Below are positions 24,356 through 36,726 of a stretch of 64,000 bases of DNA, in pieces (position 1 is the first letter of the stretch; each line of letters begins with the position of its first letter). This DNA is from Pestalotiopsis fici W106-1 (lineage: Eukaryota > Ascomycota > Sordariomycetes > Amphisphaeriales > Sporocadaceae): positions 3,271,606 through 3,335,605 of the forward strand of contig NW_006917096.1 in assembly GCF_000516985.1 (NCBI RefSeq), written 5' to 3'. The position numbers and the translations under genes are program-made. The notes below the pieces were generated by a model. It did not search any database. It saw only the letters and a list, made by a program, of their open reading frames with translations, and was not told the DNA's origin.

Positions 24356-26564
24356 ATGTCTGGATCTGAGAGCATTGGCAGCGGTTACTCAGCCGGCAGC
24401 GCCTACGCCATGAACATGAGCATGTCCAACACATCATCGAGCAGCCTGCTGCAGGCCTCGAGCAGCAACTCGACGTACCAGGTCATCAACCAACTCAAGT
24501 TTCTGGCTGCCAAATCGATACGGAATTCCGCCATTATCCTCGCCGTCTTCAACACCATTGCAGCCTTTGCCACTGCCATGGGCATCCTGTACGACTGCTA
24601 TCAGAGGGCCAAGCGGAATAGCCCGCGGGGCAAACCGTGAGTAGCAAAGATCAAAGTCTCTCAACGAATTATTCGAACGATCGACTGATAGAACCTTTTC
24701 ACAGAGTGCGCGTCTGGAATTGCGTCACGGGCGCTGAGACATATCCTTTCATACTGTCATTAGCCATTACGATCCAGGGCATAATATTTGCAGTTTCCCA
24801 GTCGCGTGGATTAGATGGACTATTTGCTTCGGGCTGTTCCCTGATATCGTCCTTCATGCTACCAGGTAAGCATGTTATGAATTCATTGGAGCCGAGTCAA
24901 CATCTAACCAGCTTTGCAGGGATATTCATCGTTCCTTTCTTGCAGCTCATTTTTGGGCTTGAACTGACATTCCGTGGTCTCCGAACCAAACCATTCCCAA
25001 AGCGAGGAAAATGGACAGTCGCCATTTGCTTCGCAGTCTGGACGACGCTCCTTCTGGTCATGGGATTAATCACTTTCTTCGTTCCTTCTGCAGATTTCTG
25101 CTTTGCTTCCCTGTTCTGGTTCGTCGCCAAATGGGCCGAGGGTGGTTTTGCGCTCTTTACCTTTATGTCTGTAGTGCTCATCGGATGCGCCATCACCATC
25201 TTTCTCAAGTTGACGAGGCACTCCACTATTGAGACAAGCGAAAGAGTCGAAGCGTCACGCATGGTCTACTTTCTCTCGGTAGCCATCGTTTCTGATGTTT
25301 GTTCCATATTAGTCTCTCTACTCATACAGGACTCGGAGCTAACCATGCATAGGTTTTGGTGGTACCCTTCTTCATTTATCTCACCTTTAGCAATTTCGGT
25401 GACAGCGAAGGTACCAGCGGACTCACACTGTCCATGATCGCCACAGTGGTCGTCAATGTCTCTGGACTCATGAACGGTGGTCTTCATCTCTTCTTTCGTT
25501 CAAACATCATTTCCACTATCGGACCAAGAGACAAGATGGCGGAGTACGAGAGACAACAACTCAAGCACAAGATCCGGAAAGCAGATCCGGAATATGATTT
25601 CACGAGTCACGCGCTGCAGTCCGTCTCGGGATCCAAGTCCCTGCGCCGGGTCGACAGTGAAGAGACACTCGTGAAACGATATGAAAAGGATGAAGAAGAT
25701 GCGATTGAGTCTCGATCCACAAGGACATATGGCTATAGTCCCAAGCCAGTCATGTCCAACGGTGTATTCCCAACAACCTCGATACCAAGAGTCCCTGAGC
25801 CAGTCGAGTTGCCAACACCAGCCGCTCCTTCAACCGGCTTCCCTAAGCGAAGGCCATCTACATCATACTCACTTTTCCCAAACACAAACATGGCCAACAA
25901 CACGGCTTCAATAACAATCCTACCTCCTACGACTTATTCGCCCATTGAGAACAACAACAATATTAGTCGATTCGAAGACTTTGACAACAACACATTAAAA
26001 CCACCGCCATCCATCAAGAACCGCCACATGCGCAACTCGTCCATGGCATCGTCTGCCACTGTCCAGATCGGACTCCGCTTCTCCAACGTAGCCGACATGC
26101 CACCCATGGCGAGCTCCATTGTGAAGAATGCCGAGCAGGTACACAACCTGGACTGCCCCAAGGCGATCCGACCAAGCCCTCTGGCCGCCTTTGCAACGAC
26201 GGATGAGCCGGTCTGGCCCTCGGAACCCGCCAGCCCCGTCAGCGCCACGCCGTCGCGGGATCCAACTACCAAGGACAGCAGGATGAAGACTTTGCCTCCA
26301 GTCCCGCGGCCAATCAACCGCATCAATACCAACATTGAGAACAGCCGCCAACAATTCGACGACACGCCCATCCTGAGCGCTGCCGTCTACCGCCCCGAGA
26401 GCCCTAGCAAAAAGGTGCCGAGTCCCAAGGGCGTCGGCTTCCAGTTCCCGAGCCCGAAGCGGACCAACACAACGCCGCTCCAAATGTCCACGCGGACGCC
26501 GCCTCCCATGACCCGGAGCCGTGGCAACTCTGATGTCACGCAACCCAGGGGCGACTGGATCTAG
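24356..26564 (+). CDS. Seven-transmembrane orphan receptor-like protein
   Basis: Four exons, 24356-24636, 24705-24865, 24920-25296 and 25353-26564, with introns of 68, 54 and 56 nt whose phases all agree. The total is 676 residues. A Ser-rich N-terminus of about 50 residues precedes seven hydrophobic segments: IILAVFNTIAAFATAMGILY; YPFILSLAITIQGIIFAV; IFIVPFLQLIFGL with the preceding SLISSFML; WTVAICFAVWTTLLLVMGL; FALFTFMSVVLIGCAITIFL; VYFLSVAIVSDVLVVPFF; and MIATVVVNVSGLMNGGLHLF. A tail of about 380 residues rich in Ser, Pro and Asn follows. The topology suits a fungal G-protein-coupled-receptor-like protein, with the long tail probably cytosolic and regulated by phosphorylation. I do not recognise a named family or ligand. 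The third intron has a GTTTGT donor, less common but consistent in frame. Confidence 0.8.
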
Positions 26565-27565
26565 TCTCATCACTAGAAACCAAGTCTATGCGGGGTCGGA
26601 GAATGCTCTCAATTTCGATTCGATATATTTACACGACGGGTGATGTTGCCGAGTCTGTCCATTCACAAATACATGGACGTCTCACATAAAGACACGCCCG
26701 TCACTTCTTCATTGTTTAATTATCTTACCTACTCAAGAGGTTGGCCAGTCATTATAGTCAAAGACATGGAGCATGATTTCCGGCGTCAAAGAAGAAGAAG
26801 AAGACTCATTATTCTTTTTTCTTATCCATTTTTTCATATACTCTTTTCCCTCTTTTATGTCTCCATATTTTTCTTCCTCTCTCTCCTATCGGGTACTTAT
26901 TATACACTATACAGTTTTGGGGGTCGTCGGGTCTAGGGGATTTTGTGTATAAATATGTACGAATTTAGCTGAGGGGAATGGAGGAAAAACAAGAGCAAAA
27001 TATGACTGAAATGTTCTGGGCGAATAAAAAGGAAGGGGTGGTCTCTTTGGGAAATGTGCTCTGAATAACGTGCTGGGAGGAGGATTATGATACCAGATAC
27101 CAGTAGTAGCCTAGGCAGTCCAATAAGGAAAAGAAATCAAGTCAAACAGTTCAAAAAGATGACATCGTTTCCCCCCCTAAAAACCAACATTTGCATGTTA
27201 AAATTCGTGGAACATCATTGCTGATGAGTTTACATACAGTCCTGCAATTTCGTTATCAAACAACCCAGCCTTGAGTTTTCAGGATTTTTGTATATAATCT
27301 GGCACAGCTGAATAGACTCTACCTGTATACCCTGCAATGCCACTTGCACAAAGCAAGTATTGTATACTAATGTGCTCTTGGCACTTGATAAAGATACTGA
27401 TCATGGCTCACAACCCACGTCATGATCTCATGTCGCGGGCGAGACTTGCAGGCGACACTGCTTTCTCATCTCATGGATATCAACAATAATTGAACCTCGG
27501 TTGGGCGCCTCCACACAAAGTTTATATCATCGCCCACACCAGCTGTAAGTCTGCTCGACGGAATT
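26565..27565. other. Convergent intergenic region between the 7TM gene and far11
   Basis: 1 kb of AT-rich 3' flanks with T-rich runs at 26810-26880. No gene is supported. Confidence 0.6.
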
Positions 27566-30500
27566 CTAGGCCCATCCAGCAGCGCTCATTGGGGCCTGAC
27601 CATCCCACATGCCATCTCCACCGTCGACTTGTGCATTCGTATCTGCCCAGTTGATTTCCAACTTCTCCAGCTCTCTCTTGAAAAAGTCTTGCTCCTGTTG
27701 AAGCGCTTGTCTCACCTCCGGTGCCATTTGATCTGGATGTCTCTGGACATTGTGCCAATGTGTCAAGCTCCTCAGCGCCTGTTCCAAGGGCAGCGCTTCC
27801 TCTACCTCGGCATCAACGTCACTACCGGCGAGCCATTCATCTCTCAGCTCGGGACGGCAGTGCAGATAAATTGCCGTGATGACTCGCATGTTGGACTGGC
27901 GCCACTTACGCCCGCAGTATGGCACTTGATTCTTGAAAAGCTTGAGTGCGTATAGCCGAAGCTCGGCTTGAGGGACTTTGAGTGACTTTTTGATAATGTT
28001 GGAAGATTTGTACTGCACCAAGAGCAAGTTGCGGTGGGCCTTGTTCTTGCATATCTTCTGCAGAATTCGCAAGTAGTTGATCAAGGAGAAGAAGTTGCGA
28101 CGGGAGAAGTCTGTAATGGGCTCCTTAGGTAGGTCATTTATTGGCTGCCCCATCTCGTCAACTTCTGGTCGTTCATGGGCATGATTGTTCATCTTTGCTC
28201 CTTGCTCCTCAGTCGACGAAGACGCTGCTGGCGGCGACTTCTTGCGCTTAATAGGAGGCGGCGCCGCATCGTCCTCGCTCTCATCGTCTGGGCCATCGAT
28301 TTCCGTGGGCTCCATTGGCTTGTCACCATTACCACGAGCACGGAGGTTACAGAAATAAAAGAAACTGTGGTCCGTGCGATCAGTCTTACTGTCAACCACC
28401 TGTTGGACATCTTGATGTGCGAAGAATTTAAGCACGAGGGGGATATAGTTGGAGTCGAGAAGCAGTTGGCACAAATACTCAAACTTGAGGACGTCTGGAA
28501 ATGGTCAGATTCCTGAGTTCAGTCCAGAAGGGGCCTGAGATGAACTTACGAGATACCTTGAACCACTTCAAGAGCAGCAAGATGGCACCTGATAGTGCTT
28601 TGCCCTCCAACTCACGTGCCCTGACTTGATCCAAGTCCTCAAGAGACATATCGGGGGCATCTGGAGCAATGGCGCCATTGACACCTATGCCATCCTGAGA
28701 CCGAGAAAAGGGTGCCCCGCTTTGATTGAAGCGCCCTTGGTTCTGTTGACCATCCTGCCCTCGTTGAGGCATGGTGATGAAAGCAGTCACGTTGGCCAGC
28801 ACGACCCTCATTAGGACAATGACGATAGATTGCAACTGTGGTAGCGTGGCATCCTACTCGTAATTAGCACCTCAGCTATAAAAACCAGGGTCACTGATCA
28901 ACTCACATAAAAGTTCTCAATAGCATCTAAGCGATGTTTGAATTTCGAGTCAAGGTTGTCGGGATCCGGGCCATAGTCGACCTCTTTCGATCTTGTAGTT
29001 GCAGTTCTCTTCTCGATAAGAGCGAGCAGTTTGTCGTCATCAACCTCGTTGTCAGGACCTACCTCGAGTGCGTCAAGGTCAAGTTCAAGTTCGTCGACGT
29101 CGTCGTCTACAGACACATCAAAGCCCCTCTCGAATTTCAGGAATCTCTGTCGCTCCTCCCACAATTGACGTACTGCTCGCGTCATCCGAACCCGTTTGGA
29201 GAAGAGCTCTCCAGCCTCTAGAATCGAAGCAGGTATATCACTGCCTTCCCATTTTCGGCCCACCAGGGACTCCTGTAGACCAGCTCCGCCTTTTCCGCCT
29301 GCGCTGTTGCTGCTTTCATCGAGAGGAGGATACATGAAGGGGAAATTTTGATTAGTCTGGTAGTTCTGCTTCTTGCCACCCTTACCACCAGCCGCGGGGG
29401 ATGGAGGCGGCGAAGGGGCCGGCGTTGCAATATGAACCGGCTGGTGTAGAATAGAAGCACCTCCGCTTTGCGTGTTTGGAGGCGCGGGTAATATTCCGTT
29501 CGATCCATTGTTTCGCGTCGGGTGATTTGGCAAAGGTGGCAGGAGTGAGGTGTCGTCAGGCTCCAAGGAAATCGGTAATTGTGGCGGAACATAGGAGGGG
29601 TACTTTGAAGATATCTCCTGGCGGAAAGTGTGATAATCTAATGGGGATGCAGAAATGGTGTCTTTATCCTTGGCACTTGCGGGCGCCTCGCCAAGGGCCC
29701 CCTTGGTCTCAACGATCGCATCCATACCGCCAAATACCAGTAATATGGACTTCCAGAACAGCAAGAGTATCTGTTACTTGTTAGTCAAAATATCTCAGAC
29801 CAGAGACTGGAATCCTACTTGAGTCATTGAAGTTGGTACTCCGTCGAGCCAGCGAATCTTGGCGACCGAGTTAAGCATGAAAACTGCAATGTTTGGGTTC
29901 AATTCGACTAAGGCAGGCAATTAGCTTCATCGATGAAGAAACCAGAAACGAGTACCTACGAAGCTTGTCGCGAACTTCTGCCATCTCCTCGCCACTGCCC
30001 AGAACCTCCTGTATCGTAATATACATGATTGTCATCAAATTCATAAGCTCATCTTGGGCCTCTTGAGACCCTTCTGATTGGTGTTTTGTTGGATCCAATG
30101 TCCTGTCTCAAGTCAGTATACTACTAGCAGTACGGCAGTGATGTTGTTCAAAGGACATACCACAACGCCTCCAATGCATGCTGTAACGCCTGCCAAATGA
30201 TGGGCAGACCACCAACTTGAGCTATCAGCTCCACGCCCTCCTTCATTGCCAACAACTGTCCTTGCGTAGCAACGCTTCTGCCCTTCAGCCTTTCCGGCAT
30301 ATTTTCGCTGTCGCCAAAGGGACCGGGCTGCGCAGTCTCTATCCATCGCCCCAAGATCAGATACATGATCCTACCAATAGCGTGAACCCTGGTGACATCG
30401 TCCCCGTCCTGGATACCGACGAGCCACTTTCGCACAAAATCGGCTTTGGTGTCTTGATCTGCCTCGTTCCAATCTTGCCCACCGCCAAACTCTTCCCAAC

Positions 30501-30960
30501 CCATCTCCCAGATACGTTGGCTTCCATTGAGGCGCACCCACTGCCAGAATTGCCCATACACGAACCATTCATCAATCTCCTCCGCATGGGGACCAGTATC
30601 TTCGTAGACGAAATCGTAGGCAATGGCCGCCTCGTTATTCTTGGGAAATTCAGAGACGTATTTTCTGAGCTGCGCGAGGGATAGCGAGTCCAATTGCTGG
30701 TCAGATTGGGACTGTAGCTGTGACGGGGGAGCAGGAGGATCGTTCGGGGGCGGTGGCAGGCCGGGAGTGCTCGAGTTGCGCTGCAGATTGGGCCGCAGAG
30801 ACAGGACGTTGCTGGCATTGGTATTGACAGAGCTGCTGGCAGCGGTGGACGCCTCTCCTGCATCCTCTGCAGTGACTCCAGTGTCGGCGAGGTCCTCAGG
30901 CTCGGACGGACCCGTCTGAGGCTCGCCCTCGGGCGCGGCCTTCGACCACAGCGAGTTCAT
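27566..30960 (-). CDS. ham-2: FAR11/HAM-2 (STRIP-type) subunit of the STRIPAK complex
   Basis: Six exons on the minus strand: 30161-30960, 29960-30102, 29819-29907, 28907-29770, 28550-28853 and 27566-28494. Together they are 3129 nt and encode 1042 residues, typical for the family. All five introns have GT-AG ends and agreeing phases. The N-terminal half carries the N1221-type region (for example FDGE-free segments YVSEFPKNNEAAIAYDFVYE and LNGSQRIWEMGWEEFGGGQD). The C-terminal half (KVSHVLKFEYLCQLLLDSNY, then FFSLINYLRILQKICKNK) is the DUF3402 region. STRIP/FAR11/HAM-2 proteins scaffold the striatin-PP2A kinase/phosphatase complex at the nuclear envelope and ER. In filamentous fungi they are required for hyphal fusion and fruiting-body development. 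The middle contains Pro- and Gly-rich linkers. The start at 30960 (MNSLWSKAAPEGEPQ) is the only suitable ATG. Confidence 0.92.
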
Positions 30961-31696
30961 GATGGTGACCAGTTAGCGTCGCATACAGCTGGCTTTTGGT
31001 GGAGATTCTGCGTGGTCGATGGTCAAGGTGAACGCATATCCGCAGCCCAGGCACGTGCTAGGCGCTTCCGAGCAAGAAACAAGAACAAATAGTGCAATGA
31101 AGTCCAGTACAGGGTCCAAAGCCAGTGTGGTGATTCTAGTAAAGAATACAGCTAGACACTGATGCGCATATTGAGCGAGTTGCTGTGTCTATGATTGTTG
31201 CTGGAGTTTGGCAGCTCGCTCTGTTGAGCTAAGGTTACATGGTGCAGCTATCGATAGCTTGGGACTGGAGTCCTGACTAAAGGAAAGGGTCAGGGGCTTC
31301 GGTGCGCAGTAGCGGGGCAGTATCAACTATTAAAGTTGCAAGTCACGACCAACAGGTTCTGCTTGCAGAAATCCAACGGGCATATACATGCACATTATGA
31401 ATCATCATGTACTCTGTAGAGGAATGCATTTCCTCCTGTCTGAATAATTATGTTCAAGGATTCAGGACACTCAATCAGCAAATGACAGGATACGATCATT
31501 CATTGACAAGGCAAGCCACCACTTGTCAATCAATGTCAATATACGTCCCTTGTTCAGCACAATTGTATTATTTCCCTACATTTTTAGATTTCTTAAATGT
31601 GTAGCCTGAACTCCTGTCTAATGCAGATGCATGGCCCTTGGGTATCTCTCTTGGCAGGCCCCTTGTTGTATGTCTCTCAGCTGTTCTTGGCCATCA
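30961..31696. other. Intergenic region: far11 promoter and cwh8 3' flank
   Basis: 736 bp between two minus-strand genes. It should contain the far11 promoter and 5' leader. No ORF of interest. Confidence 0.55.
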
Positions 31697-32468
31697 TCAC
31701 GATGTCTTCTTCTCGCGAGCTTTCAACAGCTCCATTTTGTCATCCCATTTCTCCCATCCTGCTTGGCACAAGTCTTCTTCCACCACCAAGTCTCTGACTC
31801 TGAAGAACTGGGCAATCGGGTGCGAGATACCCCAGGAGAGCCAGCCAGTCCTCCTTAGGATAGTAGTGAGAACAAACCAGGCAATGGCACTGACTGTGCC
31901 CGCGGCACTTCCAACCAAAACTTGCTTTTGCGTGTGGTAGTTCAAGTAGATCCTGCTCCAGGCCACGGCGGCAGCCATGCCCAGTCCCATCACACTCCAA
32001 AACACTCTCTCGACCATAGTCAACCCAGTGTGGTTTCTTCTGCGGTTGTGATATGCTGGCTTATGTCTGAAGACGAGGAACAACGTCAAACTAACGGCGA
32101 AGAAGGCCACAAACTGCGCGTGACTGCTCGGCATCCCGTAGCCCTTCCCATTCATTCGTCTCGGTCGTTCCTCCTTGATCAGACGCTTCAGGGCAAAGTT
32201 CAAAGCCTCGCAGGCCAGTTGACCGGCAAACATGAGACCAATCTCGACCTCGCGTGTCGACCATATCAGGGTCGCGTAGACGACACATAGACCTTGTGGG
32301 ACTAGAGCAAGGAACGCGCATAGGTAAGAGACGGGATCGTTGGGGTCCTAAAGCGATAAAGCCATTAGCCTTGGCCAGCATGCATTTCGAGAGAGCAGAT
32401 TAGGTTCAGCTCACATAGTGCACATGTGTGAGAGAAAAGGACGCCAATGGCGCCGAGTCGTCGGACAT
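31697..32468 (-). CDS. cwh8: Dolichyl pyrophosphate phosphatase (Cwh8/DOLPP1), PAP2 family
   Basis: Exon 1 (32415-32468) encodes MSDDSAPLASFSLTHVHY and exon 2 (31697-32347) continues DPNDPVSYLCAFLALVPQ. The intron has a GTGAGC donor and TTTAG acceptor, and the total is 234 residues. All three PAP2 phosphatase motifs are present: KRLIKEERPR (K-x6-RP), MPSSHAQ (PSGH-type), and SRIYLNYHTQKQV (SR-x5-H). Several membrane segments surround them. In the ER membrane, with its active site facing the lumen, Cwh8 removes phosphate from dolichyl pyrophosphate released by protein N-glycosylation so that the lipid carrier can be recycled. The THVHYDPNDP signature is characteristic of this subfamily and separates it from other PAP2 enzymes. 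Confidence 0.94.
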
Positions 32469-33542
32469 GTTGTCGTTGTGCTTGGGAAAAGTAATCGAGT
32501 TCGTGTCGGGTGGATGATGTCAGTACTGGACACGCAGGCGTTCGGATGCTCGTCCAGGCGGCTGTGAGGTGCCTAGAGGGCTCGATCCGACAAGAACTCT
32601 CGTTATAAATGATTCCTCTGTTAAAGACTGAAGCTAGAGCGACGACTCGTGGATGCGTCTTCGTGAATTGTCCTGTCGCAACCAAGCGGACGACTCGGTG
32701 TGCTGGCTAGCCGTAGAAGGAGGCTCCCAGACTACAAGTGATGTGCCCAAAAAATTAGTGTTACCAGGTCCATTTTGCGACCGACAGCTGCCCGCTTACG
32801 CCGAGCCTCTCCCTACCTCTACGTTGCCTACAAGGCAGTTGAGTCGGCTTTTCATAGGCTCTAGCTGCTGCCCCGCCAGTTCGCGAATGACACGCTCGCC
32901 ATCATTTCTTGATCGCTTGGCTGTGAATTACGATCCCAATTCTCCGGCAGACGAAGATATCTTTTGAATGTGATTAACAGAAGAAGAAGAAAGCTCCTTT
33001 GGTTCTTACACACGAGATGCAGAGTTCCACTTCTTTAGAATCGGTGAATCCTGTTAGGCTGTGCTCCGAGGGACACCGATAGAGTCATCCATCTCCAAGC
33101 GGTCATCCTCATTTGATTCGGCCAACATTGCATTGGGTAGCTTGCCTTGCCCCTCCGCAATTGGGAAAAAGGCGGCGTGGCGTGGGCATTTTCTTATGAC
33201 TAGCTCCCGCCTATCGATGACCAATTCCGCCACCAGGCCCAGAGAAGACGACAACGACGAAACGACGACTGCTTTCATGATACCACAAGACTTTTCATTT
33301 CAAAATTTCAAATTTTATCGAGGATAAGCACTTTAGCCGAAGAGAGATAATGGGATTCTGACAAGACTTTGTTTGATTGGGTCAACAGAGAAAGGCACAC
33401 GATCGCATTGTTCTCCAACGTTATCTTTGGCAATATAAATATTCGCCGGAGGTACTTGCTACACCAGATCGTACTGCTCAACAGCACGGAAATTTCAACC
33501 TCACGATCTTCATGAGTCGGTAACACAGACCCAACCTTCAAT
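32469..33542. promoter_or_regulatory. Divergent promoter region (cwh8 / RBR ligase)
   Basis: 1.07 kb between two divergent starts. No conserved ORF. Specific sites were not assigned. Confidence 0.5.
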
Positions 33543-35531
33543 ATGGATGACGAAGATGCTCGTGCCATCGAGCTTTCGTCCATAACTGCCATCTATCACG
33601 AGGAGCTCAAGCTTGATGAGAAGGACCCTTATTCTTTCACGATAGAACTTTCCCTGAGTCTCAGCCGACCTTTGACTGTTAAATTTCCAGCACCTGCAGA
33701 GGCTGTCCCTCTCATTCCTGGCCCGGAAGATGCGGTCGCTCGGGCAGTGCCTCAGGTTGACTCTCAGCAGCTGTTGAACCTGCCGTCGTTGCAAATTTAC
33801 GTTACCTTACCAGAGGGTTATCCAGAAAACAAACCTCCTGCGATCAAGATTTCAACGTCCCCGCCTTGGCTACCGGCTCACATCGTCAAAAGGCTCGAGG
33901 GTCGAGTTGAGGAATTATGGGAGGATATGGGCCGTGATCAGGTCATCTTTACTTATGTCGATGACGTCCAGCAATCGGTTGACGATGTCTTCGGTCTGGT
34001 GGACCAAGAAAGTACACTCGAGGTTGGACCAGAACACAAGATCGCCATTCTGGACTACGATCTAGAGGCTAAGAAGAGGACTTTTCAACGAAGCACATTT
34101 GACTGTGGTATATGCCTGGATCCGAAAAAGGGCCTGGCTTGCCACAGAATGCTCGATTGCGGCCATGTATTCTGCGTTCAGTGTCTTCAGGACTTTTACA
34201 ACAACGCAATCACCGAAGGAGACATCGTTTCGGTCCAATGCCTGGAGCCCGGCTGTGCCAGTGAACGCGAAAAGGCCGCACGGCAGGCCAATCCAGGCAA
34301 GTCCAGAAAGTTCAAGGCTTATATCAGTCCAAGTGAACTTCTTCAGATTCCCATAGAGCAGGATATGGTCAAACGCTACGTTGCGCTCAAGCATAAAGCT
34401 GAGCTCGAGTCTGACAAGAATACCGTGTACTGTCCTCGACCTTGGTGTCAGGGTGCGGCACGGTCTAAAAAACACAAGAAGCCTGAAGGGTTGGACTTTG
34501 CTGAAAGCTCCGACGATGATTCCGAGGATGAAATCGAGGGAGGCGGTGACAAAGATCCAGCAAAGAGGGCCAAGTTTTCCGCCAGCAAGGAACTTCTTGC
34601 CATCTGCGAAGATTGTGGGTTTGCCTTTTGTTCTCGCTGCGGTCAGTCGTGGCATGGCGAATTCAAGTACTGTATACCCAAGGAACGCAAAGAGGAGATC
34701 ACCGAGGAGGAAAAGGCATCACTCGAGTACCTGAGGATGCATACTACACCATGTCCGACCTGCGCTGCACCTTGCCAAAAGACTCAAGGTTGTAATCACA
34801 TGCGATGCTTTAGGTGCCAGTCTCACTTCTGTTATCTATGCAGTGCTTGGCTCAACCCCGAGAATCCTTACCAGCACTTTAATACTCAACCCGGTGGTGA
34901 AGTCAATAGCTGCTACATGAGGCTCTGGGAGCTGGAAGGCGGAGATGGAAACGATGTTGGCATCGCCTATCAGGGTGGGAACGCCATCAGAAACCCAAAT
35001 ATTCAACCCGGCGAATACGGTCAGCACTTGGAGATTGTTGGAGATGTACATCGCCAGGAACCAGAATTGGAAATCGACAGAGGAAGAAACCCGGTTGCAG
35101 AGCAACATCAGCAGGGCCAAGACCAGCCACAAGGCATCCAGCCCGGGGGGGGGGTTGCCGTTGCACGAGAAGGCCCCTTGGTATTACGGATAGAGGGAGA
35201 TGCGCCACCGGCTCGTGGGAGACCAGGACGCCAGCAAGCGCCCCCAGCAGCGCGTGGCGGCAACCAGGCGGTGAATGGTGCTGGGCAACGCGGACGCGGT
35301 AGAGGAGGCAATAGAGGAGGACGGCCGGGCGCCGGTGGTAATCGAGCACGTGGACAGAATCAACGCGGGAATCGTGCTGGTCGCAATGATGATCACAATA
35401 TTGAGCACGAAGGCGAAGCGATGGAACTGAACCAGGCAGACGAGGTTTGGGTACGCCACTTCATCGAGTTGGCCCTCAACGATCAGGAGCATTTACTACT
35501 CGAGGGCGACAGCGGCGATGAGGACGATTAG
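33543..35531 (+). CDS. itt1: RWD-RBR E3 ubiquitin ligase (ITT1/RNF14-like)
   Basis: A single exon of 662 residues. An RWD domain occupies about residues 1-150 (MDDEDARAIELSSITAIYHE, YVTLPEGYPENKPP). It is followed by RING1 at about 188-245 (CGICLDPKKG, CGHVFCVQCL), an IBR with an acidic insertion at about 297-380 (CEDCGFAFCSRCGQSWH), and RING2 at about 403-437 (CPTCAAPCQKTQGCNHMRC). The RING2 cysteine in QGCNHM, Cys417, is the expected thioester-forming residue, so the enzyme should be active as a RING-HECT hybrid. The RWD-RBR order is that of human RNF14 and yeast Itt1; Itt1 was reported to modulate translation termination, and RNF14 acts on stalled ribosomes. The C-terminal 150 residues are Gln/Gly-rich with an RGG-like patch (about 580-612) and an acidic end. 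A run of ten G (35145-35154) lies in frame within this tail. Confidence 0.92.
   Translation: MDDEDARAIELSSITAIYHEELKLDEKDPYSFTIELSLSLSRPLTVKFPAPAEAVPLIPGPEDAVARAVPQVDSQQLLNLPSLQIYVTLPEGYPENKPPAIKISTSPPWLPAHIVKRLEGRVEELWEDMGRDQVIFTYVDDVQQSVDDVFGLVDQESTLEVGPEHKIAILDYDLEAKKRTFQRSTFDCGICLDPKKGLACHRMLDCGHVFCVQCLQDFYNNAITEGDIVSVQCLEPGCASEREKAARQANPGKSRKFKAYISPSELLQIPIEQDMVKRYVALKHKAELESDKNTVYCPRPWCQGAARSKKHKKPEGLDFAESSDDDSEDEIEGGGDKDPAKRAKFSASKELLAICEDCGFAFCSRCGQSWHGEFKYCIPKERKEEITEEEKASLEYLRMHTTPCPTCAAPCQKTQGCNHMRCFRCQSHFCYLCSAWLNPENPYQHFNTQPGGEVNSCYMRLWELEGGDGNDVGIAYQGGNAIRNPNIQPGEYGQHLEIVGDVHRQEPELEIDRGRNPVAEQHQQGQDQPQGIQPGGGVAVAREGPLVLRIEGDAPPARGRPGRQQAPPAARGGNQAVNGAGQRGRGRGGNRGGRPGAGGNRARGQNQRGNRAGRNDDHNIEHEGEAMELNQADEVWVRHFIELALNDQEHLLLEGDSGDEDD
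35145..35154. repeat. In-frame G10 homopolymer in the RBR ligase gene
   Basis: Ten consecutive G within the coding sequence, encoding Gly-Gly-Gly in PGGGV. It is prone to length variation and to sequencing error. Confidence 0.9.
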
Positions 35532-36709
35532 GGAATGTATCAGTCTTGATTCTGCGGTACATTTTCGATATCTTGGGAATAGCGATACCCAAAACAGCAA
35601 CGGGCCATTGGGGGGCAAGCTTGGGAAAGGGCCAGACTTCTAAGGAGTCGTCCCTATTTTTTGCATCTGATAGACAGGTAGCTACTGCAAATTCCACCAT
35701 AAGCCAAACGTGACAGGTGAGAGATTGAGCGAAAAATGCCTGGGTTTCCCTCTACTCTGTTTCCAAGAGGGCCAGCACCAAGAATCAAGCAAGTCTGGTA
35801 GCGATGGAGACCGTTGGGCCCCCTCCTCCCTCCTCGCCCCCTCGACGTGACATTGGCCCGCTTAGCGGCAACTGTCAGTGCTGTCACGAACCAGATACTG
35901 ATGCACCGTGGTCCTCATAATTGTATCCATTGTACCTTTTTCTCTCTCTACCCCTTGTGTTGTTTCTTGCTCCTCGCCCCTGGAAACACACTTGGATTTG
36001 GTGAGTTGCGACTCCATTCACTGGGGGACTGTCCGGAAGGTTCTAGTTCTGCTGTGCGGCGGAAAATAATTAAGAACCCGCCCCTGGTAAAACCTAGGGG
36101 TGCTTGAGAAATCCCATGAACCAAATTTTTTTGACGTGCCCCATTATCATGAACGGCTTGTGGGCTGGACTGGCATTATGGCATGATAGATGACAAAATG
36201 AATGCTGTTTTGGCAATGAGAATTGCCATGTCAAGCATCTGTTCAACTCCCTTTTGGAAGATCCCTTGCCCTTTTTTGACGAAAAGAGAAGAGGTGCCAG
36301 GGGGAGCCCGGGCCGACAGGACAAAGTAGCAGATCTACTTACGTATGCGCGGAAATACATTCAAGACGTTTTGGAAAAGGGCATAATGAGGCAGTGAGGC
36401 TGAGTTTGTCTGATATCGCAGCATAGCGTTTCGATATATGGTCCGCGAACGTCATAATCTCCGGTTCTGGGGGGTTAAGAACACGACACTACAAGAACAA
36501 GATTTAGGAAATGTTGTTAGTAGCTTTCTAGGTTGTGCTTGGTGCTTTGCTTGCACCGGTATATATTAATTGCCAATTAATATAGTATACTTTCTTTGCT
36601 TTTTTGAGCCTATCCAGCTAGTCCCGACTATTGCTCTCTGTTGTCCTTGCCTGGTCCTCGTTCCTTGCTACTACCATGGAAAACAAGTCCACATCGGGCT
36701 TACGAGGCC

Positions 36710-36726
36710 TTTTTTTTTTTTTTTTT
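36710..36726. repeat. T17 homopolymer
   Basis: Seventeen consecutive T in an intergenic region. Confidence 0.9.
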
